Shown: one piece after another, positions 1-8,775 of the stretch
Layout: every line of letters starts with the position of its first letter
Numbering within the stretch: position 1 is the first letter of the stretch
NCBI GenBank assembly: GCA_018650795.1
Contig: JABIFG010000345.1
Span: 1 to 48,401 of the forward strand
Origin: Fidelibacterota bacterium
GTDB taxonomy: Bacteria > Fidelibacterota > UBA8477 > JABMPR01
Direction: 5' to 3'
DNA length: 48,401 nt
Notes under the pieces: model-generated
What the model was told of the DNA's origin: nothing
The model's database searches: none
The model's input: only the letters and a program-made list of their open reading frames with translations
Translations under genes and position numbers: made by a program

Positions 1-23
1 CAGATCGAGCAATAAATTTGTAA

Positions 24-53
24 TCTAGGCTGGGATTCAAATCCCAGCCTAGA
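24..53. repeat. 30-nt near-perfect palindrome
   Basis: Thirteen bases at 24-36 (core CTAGGCTGGGAT) are the reverse complement of 41-53, separated by TCAA. It lies downstream of the ferredoxin-NADP reductase gene on the minus strand. It could fold as a hairpin at that transcript's end, but only an interrupted T/A-rich stretch follows on that strand, so a terminator role is uncertain. Confidence 0.6.
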
Positions 54-96
54 AGATTCAAATCCCAGTTTGGAAAATTCAACTCTCCAATGAGAA
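34..96. repeat. Three tandem 21-nt repeats, the third degenerate
   Basis: Units start at 34, 55 and 76. The first two share GATTCAAATCCCAG exactly and differ at only a few later positions; the third matches unit two at about 13 of 21 positions. The first unit overlaps the right arm of the palindrome at 24-53. No gene is seen in 1-162. Confidence 0.55.
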
Positions 97-106
97 CCTT
101 CTCTGA

Positions 107-142
107 TGGTTGAGGTGTTATGCTGAGTTTATCGAAGTGCTC
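107..142 (-). repeat. 36-nt dispersed repeat, copy 1
   Basis: Its reverse complement matches 13249-13284 at 32 of 36 positions, and all four differences are transitions. Both copies are intergenic. This suggests a small interspersed repeat family; its function is unknown. Confidence 0.6.
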
Positions 143-162
143 AATGTCCTTGACCTTGGCGA

Positions 163-975
163 TTACCAATATCGCTCGAGATGTATTTGGCCGGGAGACT
201 TTTTACTATGCTCTTGATAGCCTTCGAGCTCCAGAACCTCGACCATGGTGTCAATCATACTGGGATTTCCGCATAAAAAGATATGAGTGTTTTCAGGTGT
301 TGGTTCAAGACCTGATTTTGTCTGAATGACCTTACGCTCCCACAATTCTTGAATGTATCCGCTCTCTCCTCCCCACTTAATATGCTCAAGGTTTGGACGG
401 GTAATAGCCGGGATATAAGTAAAATTACTACAGACATTCGCTATGGTATTCAGTTCAGATCGATACCCCAGATCCCAGCTGTGACGAGCACCATGTACAA
501 TGATATACTTTCTCTCAGAGTTACAGGGTAAATCATCACGTAGCATGCTCATGTAAGGGGCCAAACCGGTACCGGTCCCCAGCATAACTATATTTGAATC
601 AGGTTCGGTCATATCGAGTGTAAACATACCTGAGAATTTTTTCGAAAGAAATATTTTATCCCCTGCTGCCAGTGCAAATATGCGTGGTGTAAGCGCTCCT
701 GAGCTTACCATGGTGATATAAAATTCAATATATTCCTTATTCACTGATGCTGAGGAAACTGAATATGCCCTACGAATCAGTTTTTCGGGATCTTTGAGTG
801 AAATTTCCTCGTCGGAAAAAGCGTGTCGTGGTGCCGTGCCTGGTAAGCCTAATACAGTAAATTGTCCTGCCTTATAATCGGGTAAATCCCAGCCCTGTGG
901 GATCACCCTCAATATTATTAAACCTGGTGAAACTTCAATCTTTTGAGAAACGACTGCATTAAGTGATAAATCCAT
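163..975 (-). CDS. fpr: Ferredoxin/flavodoxin--NADP+ reductase (Fpr type)
   Basis: A 270-aa cytoplasmic FAD enzyme expected to pass electrons between NADPH and ferredoxin or flavodoxin. The N-terminal FAD-binding barrel shows the flavin motif RAYS at residues 69-72. The NADP-binding half shows GTGTGLAP at 133-140 and CGNPSMI near 236-242. The C-terminus ends in ERYW, matching the aromatic tail of bacterial Fpr proteins. The ATG at 975 follows an AGGGGA ribosome site. It lies 18 bp downstream of the DUF72 gene on the same strand, so the two are probably co-transcribed. The family is clear; the physiological partner cannot be read from the sequence. Confidence 0.88.
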   Translation of the reverse strand: MDLSLNAVVSQKIEVSPGLIILRVIPQGWDLPDYKAGQFTVLGLPGTAPRHAFSDEEISLKDPEKLIRRAYSVSSASVNKEYIEFYITMVSSGALTPRIFALAAGDKIFLSKKFSGMFTLDMTEPDSNIVMLGTGTGLAPYMSMLRDDLPCNSERKYIIVHGARHSWDLGYRSELNTIANVCSNFTYIPAITRPNLEHIKWGGESGYIQELWERKVIQTKSGLEPTPENTHIFLCGNPSMIDTMVEVLELEGYQEHSKKSPGQIHLERYW

Positions 976-993
976 TTATAGGTTCCCCTTTAT

Positions 994-1782
994 CTAAATA
1001 AGCTCAGCTTTTTTCAATAAGGTCATGAGCTGATTTGCATTTTTTATGGCCTGGCCACGGGCGTGATTGTTAAAGGAAATATAAGTCGTTTTTGCTGACT
1101 GTGCCATACTTGTGATTCTAGGGAGCCATTCCTCCAACTCCTTTTGGGCATATTCGTAATCATAGCGACTCACATTATCACCCTGCCACCAATTTTCTTT
1201 GTTCCGTCCATGAAATCGCAAGTAGGCAATATCTGATGTGACTGAATCAAATTCAGGCATCCCTCCTGATATTTGTGGGGAATCTAGCATCGAAATTCCC
1301 CAGGAGTGTTTTTTTAATTCTTCGAAAACAGAATTCTTAACCCAGGCGGGGTGCCTGAATTCAACAACAAGTGGCAAAGTATCCAGATCCTCAAGTAACT
1401 CCTGCAAATACTTGCGATTCTCAGGAGTATATGCGAATGAATAGGGAAATTGAAGTAATACAGCAGCAAGATGATCATCCTCTTGAAGCACTTTTACCGC
1501 TTCGTAAAAATCCTGACGGGCTGCCTTGGCCTCCAACCTGTCATGGGTCATTGATTTGTGGGCTTTAACTGCAAATTTCAAGGGATAGCTGAGAAATTTC
1601 TCCATCTGTTTCACATGAGGCATGCGATAGTAGCTGAAATTGAGCTCGCAAAACTCGAAGTGCTCAGCATAAAATTCCAGCCACTTCTCTTTGCTCAGAC
1701 CAGGTGGATAAAATACACCTTTCCAGTCAGGATACGAAAAACCAGAGGTTCCGATGATAATTTTTCCAGTCTTCTTTGCCAT
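994..1782 (-). CDS. DUF72 (YecE-like) family protein
   Basis: A 262-aa protein with the DUF72 hallmarks: the N-terminal GTSGFSYPDWKG block (about residues 11-22), then YPPGLSKEKWLEFYAEHF and an ELNFSYYRMP segment, a central VEFRHPAW, and a late TYISFNNHARGQA block. The family adopts a TIM-barrel fold and has no firmly established reaction. No signal peptide is seen, so it is probably cytoplasmic. It is first in a two-gene minus-strand unit with the ferredoxin-NADP reductase, which hints at a redox link but does not prove one. Family assignment is firm; function is unknown. Confidence 0.87.
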   Translation of the reverse strand: MAKKTGKIIIGTSGFSYPDWKGVFYPPGLSKEKWLEFYAEHFEFCELNFSYYRMPHVKQMEKFLSYPLKFAVKAHKSMTHDRLEAKAARQDFYEAVKVLQEDDHLAAVLLQFPYSFAYTPENRKYLQELLEDLDTLPLVVEFRHPAWVKNSVFEELKKHSWGISMLDSPQISGGMPEFDSVTSDIAYLRFHGRNKENWWQGDNVSRYDYEYAQKELEEWLPRITSMAQSAKTTYISFNNHARGQAIKNANQLMTLLKKAELI

Positions 1783-2031
1783 TTATAGCACCTGTTTTTC
1801 TGCATCCTCTAGATCTGTCTTGCTGGAGATGAAAATAGCTCAAAAGCGATCATTTCCATTAGAAAATCTCCCAATCCCCCACATACAGAATGACCAGGAA
1901 TATTTCAACTGTGATACGTCTCACAACAAGATCCAAAATCTGTATTCAATATTGGATTTGAATCCACTATCATATATGCTTGTTATTTCAAAGGTTTACA
2001 AGATCAGTATTGCATAATTACTAACGTAATT

Positions 2032-2062
2032 ACGACAATAAATATCTTATTTAGACTATAAT
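2032..2062 (+). promoter_or_regulatory. Possible promoter for the lipoprotein/barrel pair
   Basis: A perfect TATAAT lies at 2057-2062. The best upstream element, ACGACA at 2032-2037, is a poor -35 with 19-bp spacing. If used, it gives an untranslated leader of about 140 nt before the ATG at 2213. Promoter rules for this lineage are not known to me, so confidence is low. Confidence 0.35.
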
Positions 2063-2104
2063 GCACTATTATTTTATACTCTGTTAAGGCTGACCTTGTT
2101 TAGA

Positions 2105-2197
2105 TTCGGTTGCTAAGAGGGGGAAAATTCCTCAAGGGCACAGACGAAGTGCTGAATATTTCAGCTACTTCATGCAAATATTAGATGATGAACCGAA
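2105..2197 (+). promoter_or_regulatory. Potentially structured 5' leader
   Basis: TTCGGTT at 2105-2111 can pair with AACCGAA at 2191-2197. Inside are a small helix GAGG/CCTC (2117-2120 with 2130-2133) and a 10-bp hairpin at 2146-2171 with one bulge and an ATATT loop. The closing helix ends just before the GAGGG ribosome site of the gene at 2213. It matches no riboswitch class I recognise. Confidence 0.35.
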
Positions 2198-2212
2198 AAC
2201 ATCGAGGGTCAC

Positions 2213-5206
2213 ATGATTCCAAAGTCACCATCAAAGAAGCTGCAATTAGGATTGTTATTATTGGCAATTTTTGCACTTATTTCCTGCGATTTAAAACAGG
2301 AAGCCAAGCCACCAAGCTGGACAAACCGGATTGAGTTTCCGCTAATCAGTGAAAGCGTATCCTTAGAAGATCTTGAGGATGAGGATAACATCAGTAGTCA
2401 GCTATATGGACCAAATGGGGAGCGTACCATCTTTGCCTATACTGATACTACTGAAATGGATTCCCAGGCCGTAGGTGACCAGCTTGCTTTTGGTGATATT
2501 GATCAATCTTTTGCCCAATCAGTGGATGATGTGACGGTTACAGGATCAACCATAAACCAGACCAGTGCGTTTGCAGCAGTTGGTGTGGCCCCCATTGAAA
2601 AAATCGTCAATTCCATCCTCGGTCCCATCGAATTAGCAGACATTCCAGAAGATTCCACAGCTCCTTTTAGGTTGAATGAGATGGTACCTTCAGTTGATCT
2701 CATACTAGATGGTACTACTGAGACAATACCCGGTGGTGATCTAGTGCCAGTAGACAAACCGTTTTTGTTTACTGATTTTTCTCAAGCGGTTTTTACTAGT
2801 GGAGACCTTGAGATTACCATTAATAATGATATGGCTATCCCCCTTGGTGCCCCAATAAATATAGAGCTCCATCAGATTGTTGATGGAGACACTTCATTTA
2901 TTCCAGGATGTCTTGTTTCCTGGGACACACCAATTGGTGTTGGAGAAAGTTCAATGAGGACTCTCGATTTAGGTGGAAAAACTTTACCAGGTAACATTTT
3001 AGTTCGAGTAAATGGTTCTACCGCCGGTTCAGGTACTCCCATCCTGATCAACGCTGGGGTTAAGGAGTCCAGTTTTAATATTAATATTGGTGGTTCAAAT
3101 CTTGTTGTGAGTAGCGCAACCGCCAAAGTACCCTCCCAATTAATTGAGGAATCAGGTAACATCACACTCGAAAATTCCGAGAATAAAATTCAAGATGCTC
3201 GAATAAAAACAGGCACTTTAAAAATTGAAATTGTGAACGATATGCAGGTAGCTTCAGAATTGGTTATTAATATTAGTTCTCTTAAAGATCCTTCAAGCAT
3301 CGCCTTCTCGAGTACTATTCTAATTTCTGCTAATCAGACAACACTTGATGAGAGTGATATTGCCGGCTATAGCCTGGTTATGGATGTCGATCAGCAGGAA
3401 GTATCGTATAGCTATCAAATAAATACCGAAGATACAGGTGAGAATCTGGTTACACTGGCAGAATCAGATCAAGTCTCTGTAACCATCGCACTCTATGGAG
3501 AAGCAGCTGATGAAGATCTTTTCTTTGACGAAATAACTGGAATCATTGAACCACAACTCATTGAGGAAGCCGGAGATATTGAAATATCCTCCGACTCCAA
3601 ACTCCTTAATGCTGACATATCTTCAGGTTTAATTGCGATAACTATTGACAACCAAATCAACAAAACATTGGGTGGACTTCCAACTATAGTTTTGACCATT
3701 CCAGAATTGGTTGATGCTGGTTCCAACCCTTTGACAGGTACCCTTACACTAAATCCGAATTCAAACACTTTGGATTTTATTCTCGCTGATTATGACTTAG
3801 TATTTTCCGATACTTCGGCTGCGGGTCAAATGTTGACCTATACGACCGTTGTAACAACACCTTCCGGTGAACTAGGCCAATACGGTCTGGAAGATTCCAT
3901 TATTGTTGATATCGATGTATCTGATATGGAGTTTGCCGCAGTGACAGGTTATTTCTCACAGGATGCCATTGTCACTATTGATGAGATCGTACTGGAAGAG
4001 GCCACCAAACTTATCGAAGCCAATTTTGAAACAGGTGATTTTGCCCTCTCCATGACCAACCGCATCGGTGTGGTTGCAGATGTGAATTTCCAAATCGACG
4101 AATTTATTCGCAAAGACAATGGCGACACCCTGCAGATGGCATTCAGATTGGAGAATGTGGCAACACCACAAATCTCACAGCTTGATTTGTCAGAGTATAA
4201 ACTCGCCTTTGATCCTGCATCTGTATCCCCTGGAGTAGATCAGGGGATACATTACACTTCAACCGTATCCTTACCGTCTGATGAAGAGATGACGCTGACC
4301 TTCGGTGATTCAATTCTGATTGATGTGAACATCACCAATCTTGCTATGGAAAATGTCACTGGAATTATTGAGACGGATACCTTGGTGATTGAGGAATCTG
4401 AACAATCCATTGACATGCCAGAAATGGTTGAAGATCTCATGTTTGAGCAGGTCAATATCGAGATTGATTTTAACAGCACCTTCGATATCCCCATTGAGCT
4501 AACTCTCAATCTATCTGGAACAAACGATGAGGGTGTTACGGTCGATACCACCATTACACACAATCTCACACAGGGTAATGATGTGGTACTAATCAACGCT
4601 GCCTCCATTTTAAACATTCATCCTGCAGCCATCATTTCAAGTGGCCAGGCGATTATTAGTGATGGAGTCACACCTTCAACTATTGCGAAAGGTCAGGGTA
4701 TGTACCCCGTCATGTACATCAACGTACCTCTCTCTCTGATTATCGAGGAGCCACCTGCCCTGGATATGGATGTAACCAGCATGGATTCACCCTTACCTGA
4801 AGAAGGTACGGTGAGCCTGGAAGAATTCGCCTTGTATGCTGATGTGACCAATCTGTTTGAATTTGGTGCAACTGTCGTTGTATTAGCCAGTAATGATAGT
4901 CTGGCCTTTGACAGCCTGACAATTGAAGCGGGTAATGCACCAGTCGCGGACACTCTAATGACTTTAGAACTGTTGCCGCTTGAAAATGCTGATCCAAACA
5001 TTGAGCACGAAATTACTGAAATACTCATGACCAATGACAAACTTCAACTCCTTGAAGAAAAGCTATTCCTGAAACCTGAAGTCACCTTACTGGGACGTAC
5101 AGATGCAGGAGGCAATAGTATACCATCGCGATTCTTTACAACCGATTCCCTGACCTTGCGAACCTGGGGTAGTATATCGTACACGATCCAAGGGGAGGAA
5201 TTCTAA
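2213..5206 (+). CDS. Large repeat-containing lipoprotein, function unknown
   Basis: A 997-aa protein with a lipoprotein signal: a hydrophobic run ending in LISC, predicted acylated cysteine at residue 25. The rest is acidic, rich in Ile/Thr/Asp/Glu, and looks all-beta. At least four units of roughly 140-160 residues recur, marked by phrases such as VTGIIEPQLIEEAGDI, VTGIIETDTLVIEESEQ, VTGYFSQDAIVTIDEI and VPSQLIEESGNITLE, each followed by an amphipathic strand of the type IAITIDNQI. A GAGGG ribosome site precedes the ATG. Its stop overlaps the next gene's start (TAATG), so it is translationally coupled to an outer-membrane barrel. I infer a surface or periplasmic lipoprotein working with that barrel; I do not recognise a named family. 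Confidence 0.75.
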   Translation: MIPKSPSKKLQLGLLLLAIFALISCDLKQEAKPPSWTNRIEFPLISESVSLEDLEDEDNISSQLYGPNGERTIFAYTDTTEMDSQAVGDQLAFGDIDQSFAQSVDDVTVTGSTINQTSAFAAVGVAPIEKIVNSILGPIELADIPEDSTAPFRLNEMVPSVDLILDGTTETIPGGDLVPVDKPFLFTDFSQAVFTSGDLEITINNDMAIPLGAPINIELHQIVDGDTSFIPGCLVSWDTPIGVGESSMRTLDLGGKTLPGNILVRVNGSTAGSGTPILINAGVKESSFNINIGGSNLVVSSATAKVPSQLIEESGNITLENSENKIQDARIKTGTLKIEIVNDMQVASELVINISSLKDPSSIAFSSTILISANQTTLDESDIAGYSLVMDVDQQEVSYSYQINTEDTGENLVTLAESDQVSVTIALYGEAADEDLFFDEITGIIEPQLIEEAGDIEISSDSKLLNADISSGLIAITIDNQINKTLGGLPTIVLTIPELVDAGSNPLTGTLTLNPNSNTLDFILADYDLVFSDTSAAGQMLTYTTVVTTPSGELGQYGLEDSIIVDIDVSDMEFAAVTGYFSQDAIVTIDEIVLEEATKLIEANFETGDFALSMTNRIGVVADVNFQIDEFIRKDNGDTLQMAFRLENVATPQISQLDLSEYKLAFDPASVSPGVDQGIHYTSTVSLPSDEEMTLTFGDSILIDVNITNLAMENVTGIIETDTLVIEESEQSIDMPEMVEDLMFEQVNIEIDFNSTFDIPIELTLNLSGTNDEGVTVDTTITHNLTQGNDVVLINAASILNIHPAAIISSGQAIISDGVTPSTIAKGQGMYPVMYINVPLSLIIEEPPALDMDVTSMDSPLPEEGTVSLEEFALYADVTNLFEFGATVVVLASNDSLAFDSLTIEAGNAPVADTLMTLELLPLENADPNIEHEITEILMTNDKLQLLEEKLFLKPEVTLLGRTDAGGNSIPSRFFTTDSLTLRTWGSISYTIQGEEF

Positions 5207-7206
5207 TGAAAACTCTAATTAATATTCTCATAATCCTAAGTTTTACCAGTATTCTTGTGGCTCAGGTTGACAGTACTACTACTGATACAACCTCCAGCGA
5301 AATCATTGATCCAGCAGTTGAAGCGGTAGTAGAACCAACAGTGGAAATTGCTGATACACTGGAAACTGAAGCTGAGGAAATGTTTGCTGTAGATTCAACT
5401 GAGACAGACACGACTTCACTTGAAATGACAACCCTTGATTCAACAGTGTTGGATAGCAGTGCTTTCGTTGCTGAAGATACGGTAATCACGCCTGAACCCG
5501 TGATGGAATGGGTACAAAATGATCCTACACCTGCGGCACTAGCAGGTTTGGTAAATGAAGGCAATCTTTATTTCTGGACAAACGATGCTATGGAAGGTCT
5601 CAATTTTGAATCCCTCCCGTATATTTCCATCGTTGATCCGACCATGATTGCCATCAAGGCCAATGATTGCCTTGACATCGTCTGTCACCTGTTGGCCAGT
5701 GATGGCAGTGGTGTGAATTATGTCGTTGTCACCAAAGATGATAGTAGCAATGTCCAGATTTACAATACCGTGACCAAAGTAGTTGCTATTGAAGCTCCGG
5801 CTGATTCCATCGTGGCAGCCCTGGATTTCTATCTAAAAGAAATTGCAGGTCTGGAATACATAGCTGTGGTTACAGAGGATACTACTGTTGCAGAACCAGT
5901 TTTCATAGTTGATCAAGATGAGCTTGACCGTCAAGCTGCCAAATTGAAGACCATGAAGATTAGAAACCGACAGTTCCGTGCTCTCGATGACATATCCAGC
6001 AATCCTGCAAACCTTGCCAGAGATTTCGAAAATTCTGTCAGTCTCAACCTGTTACCTGACTTTAAAATAAGCATCCACAACTCCCTCCTGACCCCTGGTT
6101 GGTACAACGAATGGTGGACAGTCGGTGGAGTCTGGGATGCCGCTATGAAAGCAGATTATTTATCCACAATCACGGATAAGCAATTAGCTTTAAATATTGC
6201 TCCTGATTTTCATACACTTCTAGGCTTTAGAATTGGAAGATTTGCTTTCAACCTTTCTGGAAAGTCACATATAAAGATGGTGTTGCCTGGTAATACTCTC
6301 GGGCTTCCCATGCAAGATATTCTCTTTGATGAGCCACTTGAAAATGGTGGTCTTGAAGTCGAAGCCATCCCCTTTGTTGCTAAAACTTCCCTCTCATATG
6401 CTCAACCATTACATACTCCTTTCGGGGAGATTAAATTAGGTCTTGGTCTGAATTTATATGAAGCCATTGGTTACATGAACATTGTAAGTAATGACTTTAC
6501 TATAATGACAACACGAGACTCTACGGTGGTAACAGCTTCTGGTGAAGGTTGGGTTACTGAGGCCGGGGCTGAAGGTTCAGGGGATGATCCTAATTTGGAT
6601 GATTTTGATCCAATGGATGCTACTTCAGGAATCAGTGTTGGTCTTGATATTGGTGCCATCATGAATCTTCAAAGCTATCTGCACCAGGAAGTTGAAGTTC
6701 AGGTCTCACTGAAAAATCTGGGCGCCAAGTACAAATGGTCCAACGTAACGCATAAGGCCTGGACTATGGACATGGTATTGCCAGTACTTTCACCTGGTGA
6801 ATTAGACACTCTGGATATTGAACAATATCAGACGACGACTGACACAACACTGGCCACCGATGCTGAAGTTACCATCGATGTTCCTGCTGTCTTCAACCTC
6901 AGTGCAATCTATCAGCCAATCCCTCAGGTAATAGTAGGAGTCGGACTCGAGAAGGCATTTACTGATGAGGTGCAATTGGGCTATAGTCCTAATCTTGAAC
7001 TAAACTACCAACTCAACCTGTATGCAACACCTTGGTTGGATTTTAGCTACTACAAGCAAAATCAGTATGGTGACCCCGTGCATACCTTTGGAAGTGGTTT
7101 ACACTTTGGCTTCCTGGAGACTGGATTTACACTTTCCTTCTTCAATGGATTAAACACAGATGCCAAGGGAATCGGTTTTGGTTTGAGCAGTAGTTTACAT
7201 TTTTAG
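5206..7206 (+). CDS. Outer-membrane beta-barrel protein (DUF5723-like)
   Basis: A 666-aa protein with an N-terminal signal peptide ending near VAQ (about residue 20). A low-complexity Thr/Ser/Glu/Asp/Val stretch (about 21-95) follows, then a globular segment (about 100-225) and a C-terminal region with alternating hydrophobic and aromatic strands typical of a barrel, ending in SSSLHF with a terminal Phe. The segment starting DDISSNPANLARDFENSVSL resembles the opening of FCB barrel proteins grouped as DUF5723; this is a resemblance by eye. It overlaps the upstream lipoprotein by one base and ends 20 bp before a strong terminator. Probably an outer-membrane partner of the lipoprotein; substrate or role unknown. 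Confidence 0.7.
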   Translation: MKTLINILIILSFTSILVAQVDSTTTDTTSSEIIDPAVEAVVEPTVEIADTLETEAEEMFAVDSTETDTTSLEMTTLDSTVLDSSAFVAEDTVITPEPVMEWVQNDPTPAALAGLVNEGNLYFWTNDAMEGLNFESLPYISIVDPTMIAIKANDCLDIVCHLLASDGSGVNYVVVTKDDSSNVQIYNTVTKVVAIEAPADSIVAALDFYLKEIAGLEYIAVVTEDTTVAEPVFIVDQDELDRQAAKLKTMKIRNRQFRALDDISSNPANLARDFENSVSLNLLPDFKISIHNSLLTPGWYNEWWTVGGVWDAAMKADYLSTITDKQLALNIAPDFHTLLGFRIGRFAFNLSGKSHIKMVLPGNTLGLPMQDILFDEPLENGGLEVEAIPFVAKTSLSYAQPLHTPFGEIKLGLGLNLYEAIGYMNIVSNDFTIMTTRDSTVVTASGEGWVTEAGAEGSGDDPNLDDFDPMDATSGISVGLDIGAIMNLQSYLHQEVEVQVSLKNLGAKYKWSNVTHKAWTMDMVLPVLSPGELDTLDIEQYQTTTDTTLATDAEVTIDVPAVFNLSAIYQPIPQVIVGVGLEKAFTDEVQLGYSPNLELNYQLNLYATPWLDFSYYKQNQYGDPVHTFGSGLHFGFLETGFTLSFFNGLNTDAKGIGFGLSSSLHF

Positions 7207-7226
7207 ACTGTCCAACATATCTAAAC

Positions 7227-7257
7227 AAAAAAGGCCGGTTATTAACCGGCCTTTTTT
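7227..7257. terminator. Bidirectional intrinsic terminator
   Basis: A GC-rich stem AAGGCCGGTT/AACCGGCCTT with an ATT loop is flanked by an A-run on the left and a T-run on the right. It can terminate the plus-strand barrel gene and the converging minus-strand lipoprotein operon. Confidence 0.92.
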
Positions 7258-7277
7258 ATTTCATTTATTTTGAAGAA

Positions 7278-8261
7278 CTAGGGTCTTACTCGTTCTCGAG
7301 TTGTATAAATAAATCCCAGTGTCGCTGCAGAATAATTCACATAATCATGATCAAACAGGGTTCGGTAATCAATGACTTCCACAAAACCTTTAAAATGTCT
7401 ACGCTGCAACCTGTTGGGAATAATTCGTTGAGTATAGACCTTATCACCCGTATCTAGAGTCTCGATATAGTGAAAGTGAAAGCGGGATTTGAAATCAGGG
7501 TTACCAAAACGGGGATGGTATCCTAAACGACCAATTACCTTCTCTGCCTCTCCTTCAACATCATTGCTCAGAACAACATTCATATGATTGATACCCATTT
7601 GTGAAAAGAGGAGCGGATGGTTGCGATTATATAGGACAGTTTCAAAATTAGTTAAAATCAAAGTGGAATCTTCAGCGACCCATTCGAGGGATTCAATATC
7701 AAGGTTTTCTCCAGATTGACCGCTCAGCAGGGTCATTGCTACGGGGAACCAACGTTCCTCACCCTCTCTATCCAGCCGTTTTCTGAAAGCAACACGACGA
7801 TTTGCAGTCATATCAATTGACTTCTCGCTAAATCTAACTGAATCACCTTGCTCCCACTCGTCTTCAGTGATCCAAACTCTCTCAAATTGCTTCACATGAA
7901 ATGTGCCAGTGATGTGATGACTGATAAGGGCTACAGCTGAGCTATCATCTTCAACTTCAACAGTAATCTCCCTATCTTTCTGCATCCCACTACGTCCAAA
8001 CCTCCAGACATAATTTGAATCTCTGAACGTCAGGACAGACGGCACAACGGAAGTCTGAGCACCTGCTAAAGATTTGCCCAGGGTGTAATCTTCATCTTCA
8101 ATATTGCCCATGCCCTCAAGGCCATAAGTACTATCATCCGCGGCGATCACTCTCATGATGGCAGATTCAATATCGGTGCTTTGATCAGTTTCAGACACCT
8201 CACATGAAATGATTAACCCCAGTGTGACAACTGATATTAATAGTAGTGAATATCTTTTCAT
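7278..8261 (-). CDS. Putative lipoprotein, last gene of a sigma-factor operon
   Basis: A 327-aa protein with a lipoprotein signal peptide: KR near the N-terminus, a hydrophobic stretch, then LIISC with the predicted acylated cysteine at residue 20. The mature part is acidic at first and becomes rich in Arg/His/Phe/Tyr strands near the C-terminus. No catalytic motif or named family is recognised. The ATG at 8261 is preceded by GAGGAA. It lies 24 bp downstream of the Spy/CpxP-like gene and ends at the bidirectional terminator, so it is probably the last gene of the sigma/anti-sigma unit. An envelope role under that sigma factor is inference from context. Confidence 0.65.
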   Translation of the reverse strand: MKRYSLLLISVVTLGLIISCEVSETDQSTDIESAIMRVIAADDSTYGLEGMGNIEDEDYTLGKSLAGAQTSVVPSVLTFRDSNYVWRFGRSGMQKDREITVEVEDDSSAVALISHHITGTFHVKQFERVWITEDEWEQGDSVRFSEKSIDMTANRRVAFRKRLDREGEERWFPVAMTLLSGQSGENLDIESLEWVAEDSTLILTNFETVLYNRNHPLLFSQMGINHMNVVLSNDVEGEAEKVIGRLGYHPRFGNPDFKSRFHFHYIETLDTGDKVYTQRIIPNRLQRRHFKGFVEVIDYRTLFDHDYVNYSAATLGFIYTTRERVRP

Positions 8262-8285
8262 GACAATTCCTCTATTTCTGTTTTG

Positions 8286-8774
8286 TTAACGCTTTTTATC
8301 ACGCTTAGTGGGCTTTTTCAAACCACGTCGCTCATTTTTCATATACTCCCGTAACTCACTTCTAAATCGAGTTTCAAATCCGAGATAAAGTAGTTGTTGT
8401 TCCGGTGTCAAATGGTCTGGCAGAGATTTGACAAAGTCATTCTTAATTTTGTGAATCTGGCTCTGCTTCTCAGCATATTTCTTAATGAATTTGTCAACCT
8501 GTTTTTGATTCACATCCCCTTTTTCACGAACTGCATGTGCTTCTTTGGACAAGGCGACCATCTCACCCTGGATTTTCCGAAGTTTCCGTTCATGTATTTG
8601 GACAAGTGGAAGAAAAGTGACAACCTGATCTTCAGTCAATTCCAAAACTTCAGTTAACTTCCAGATTCGAACAGCATCCATGTTTTGTGGATTCATTCGA
8701 CCATCCATCGGGGGTGGTTGCCCTACGGCAGTACCGATGAGAATCAGTGTTATTAGTAAAAGCTTTGTGCGCAT
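8286..8774 (-). CDS. Spy/CpxP-like periplasmic protein
   Basis: A 162-aa protein with a signal peptide (cleavage near AVGQ, about residue 19) and an almost entirely helical, charged mature region. Two LTxxQ-type motifs occur: LTEDQV around residues 46-51 and LTPEQQ around 122-127, as in the Spy/CpxP/metal-sensor family of periplasmic chaperones and stress sensors. The C-terminus is strongly basic, rich in Lys and Arg. The start follows a GGAGG site, one base after the upstream putative anti-sigma stop. Location between a sigma/anti-sigma pair and a lipoprotein fits an envelope-stress module. The family call is moderate because these helical proteins diverge quickly. Confidence 0.7.
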   Translation of the reverse strand: MRTKLLLITLILIGTAVGQPPPMDGRMNPQNMDAVRIWKLTEVLELTEDQVVTFLPLVQIHERKLRKIQGEMVALSKEAHAVREKGDVNQKQVDKFIKKYAEKQSQIHKIKNDFVKSLPDHLTPEQQLLYLGFETRFRSELREYMKNERRGLKKPTKRDKKR

Positions 8775-8775
8775 G

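Larger units (their letters stand above)
1783..2212. other. 430-bp divergent intergenic region
   Basis: This lies between the minus-strand DUF72 gene and the plus-strand lipoprotein gene. I see no credible gene. It is AT-rich from about 1980 to 2090. A plus-strand promoter candidate and a potentially folded leader are listed separately; little else is recognisable. Confidence 0.6.

Noticed and set aside
34-68. GATTCAAATCCC resembles a tRNA T-arm, suggesting a tRNA or an attachment-site fragment
   Set aside because: The loop length and closing pair are wrong for a T-arm, there is no D-arm, anticodon arm or CCA, and the unit is repeated in tandem.
1655-1675. TCGAAGTGCTCAGCATAA inside the DUF72 gene looks like part of the 36-nt repeat
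   Set aside because: It lies in a conserved coding stretch of the DUF72 family, and similarity does not extend beyond the short word.
1754-2017. Possible small gene in the divergent region upstream of the lipoprotein gene
   Set aside because: The start lies inside the DUF72 gene, the translated sequence has no recognisable features, and no ribosome site is visible.
2105-2197. c-di-GMP, SAM, TPP or cobalamin riboswitch upstream of the lipoprotein gene
   Set aside because: None of the conserved core motifs of those classes that I know is present; only generic helices are seen.
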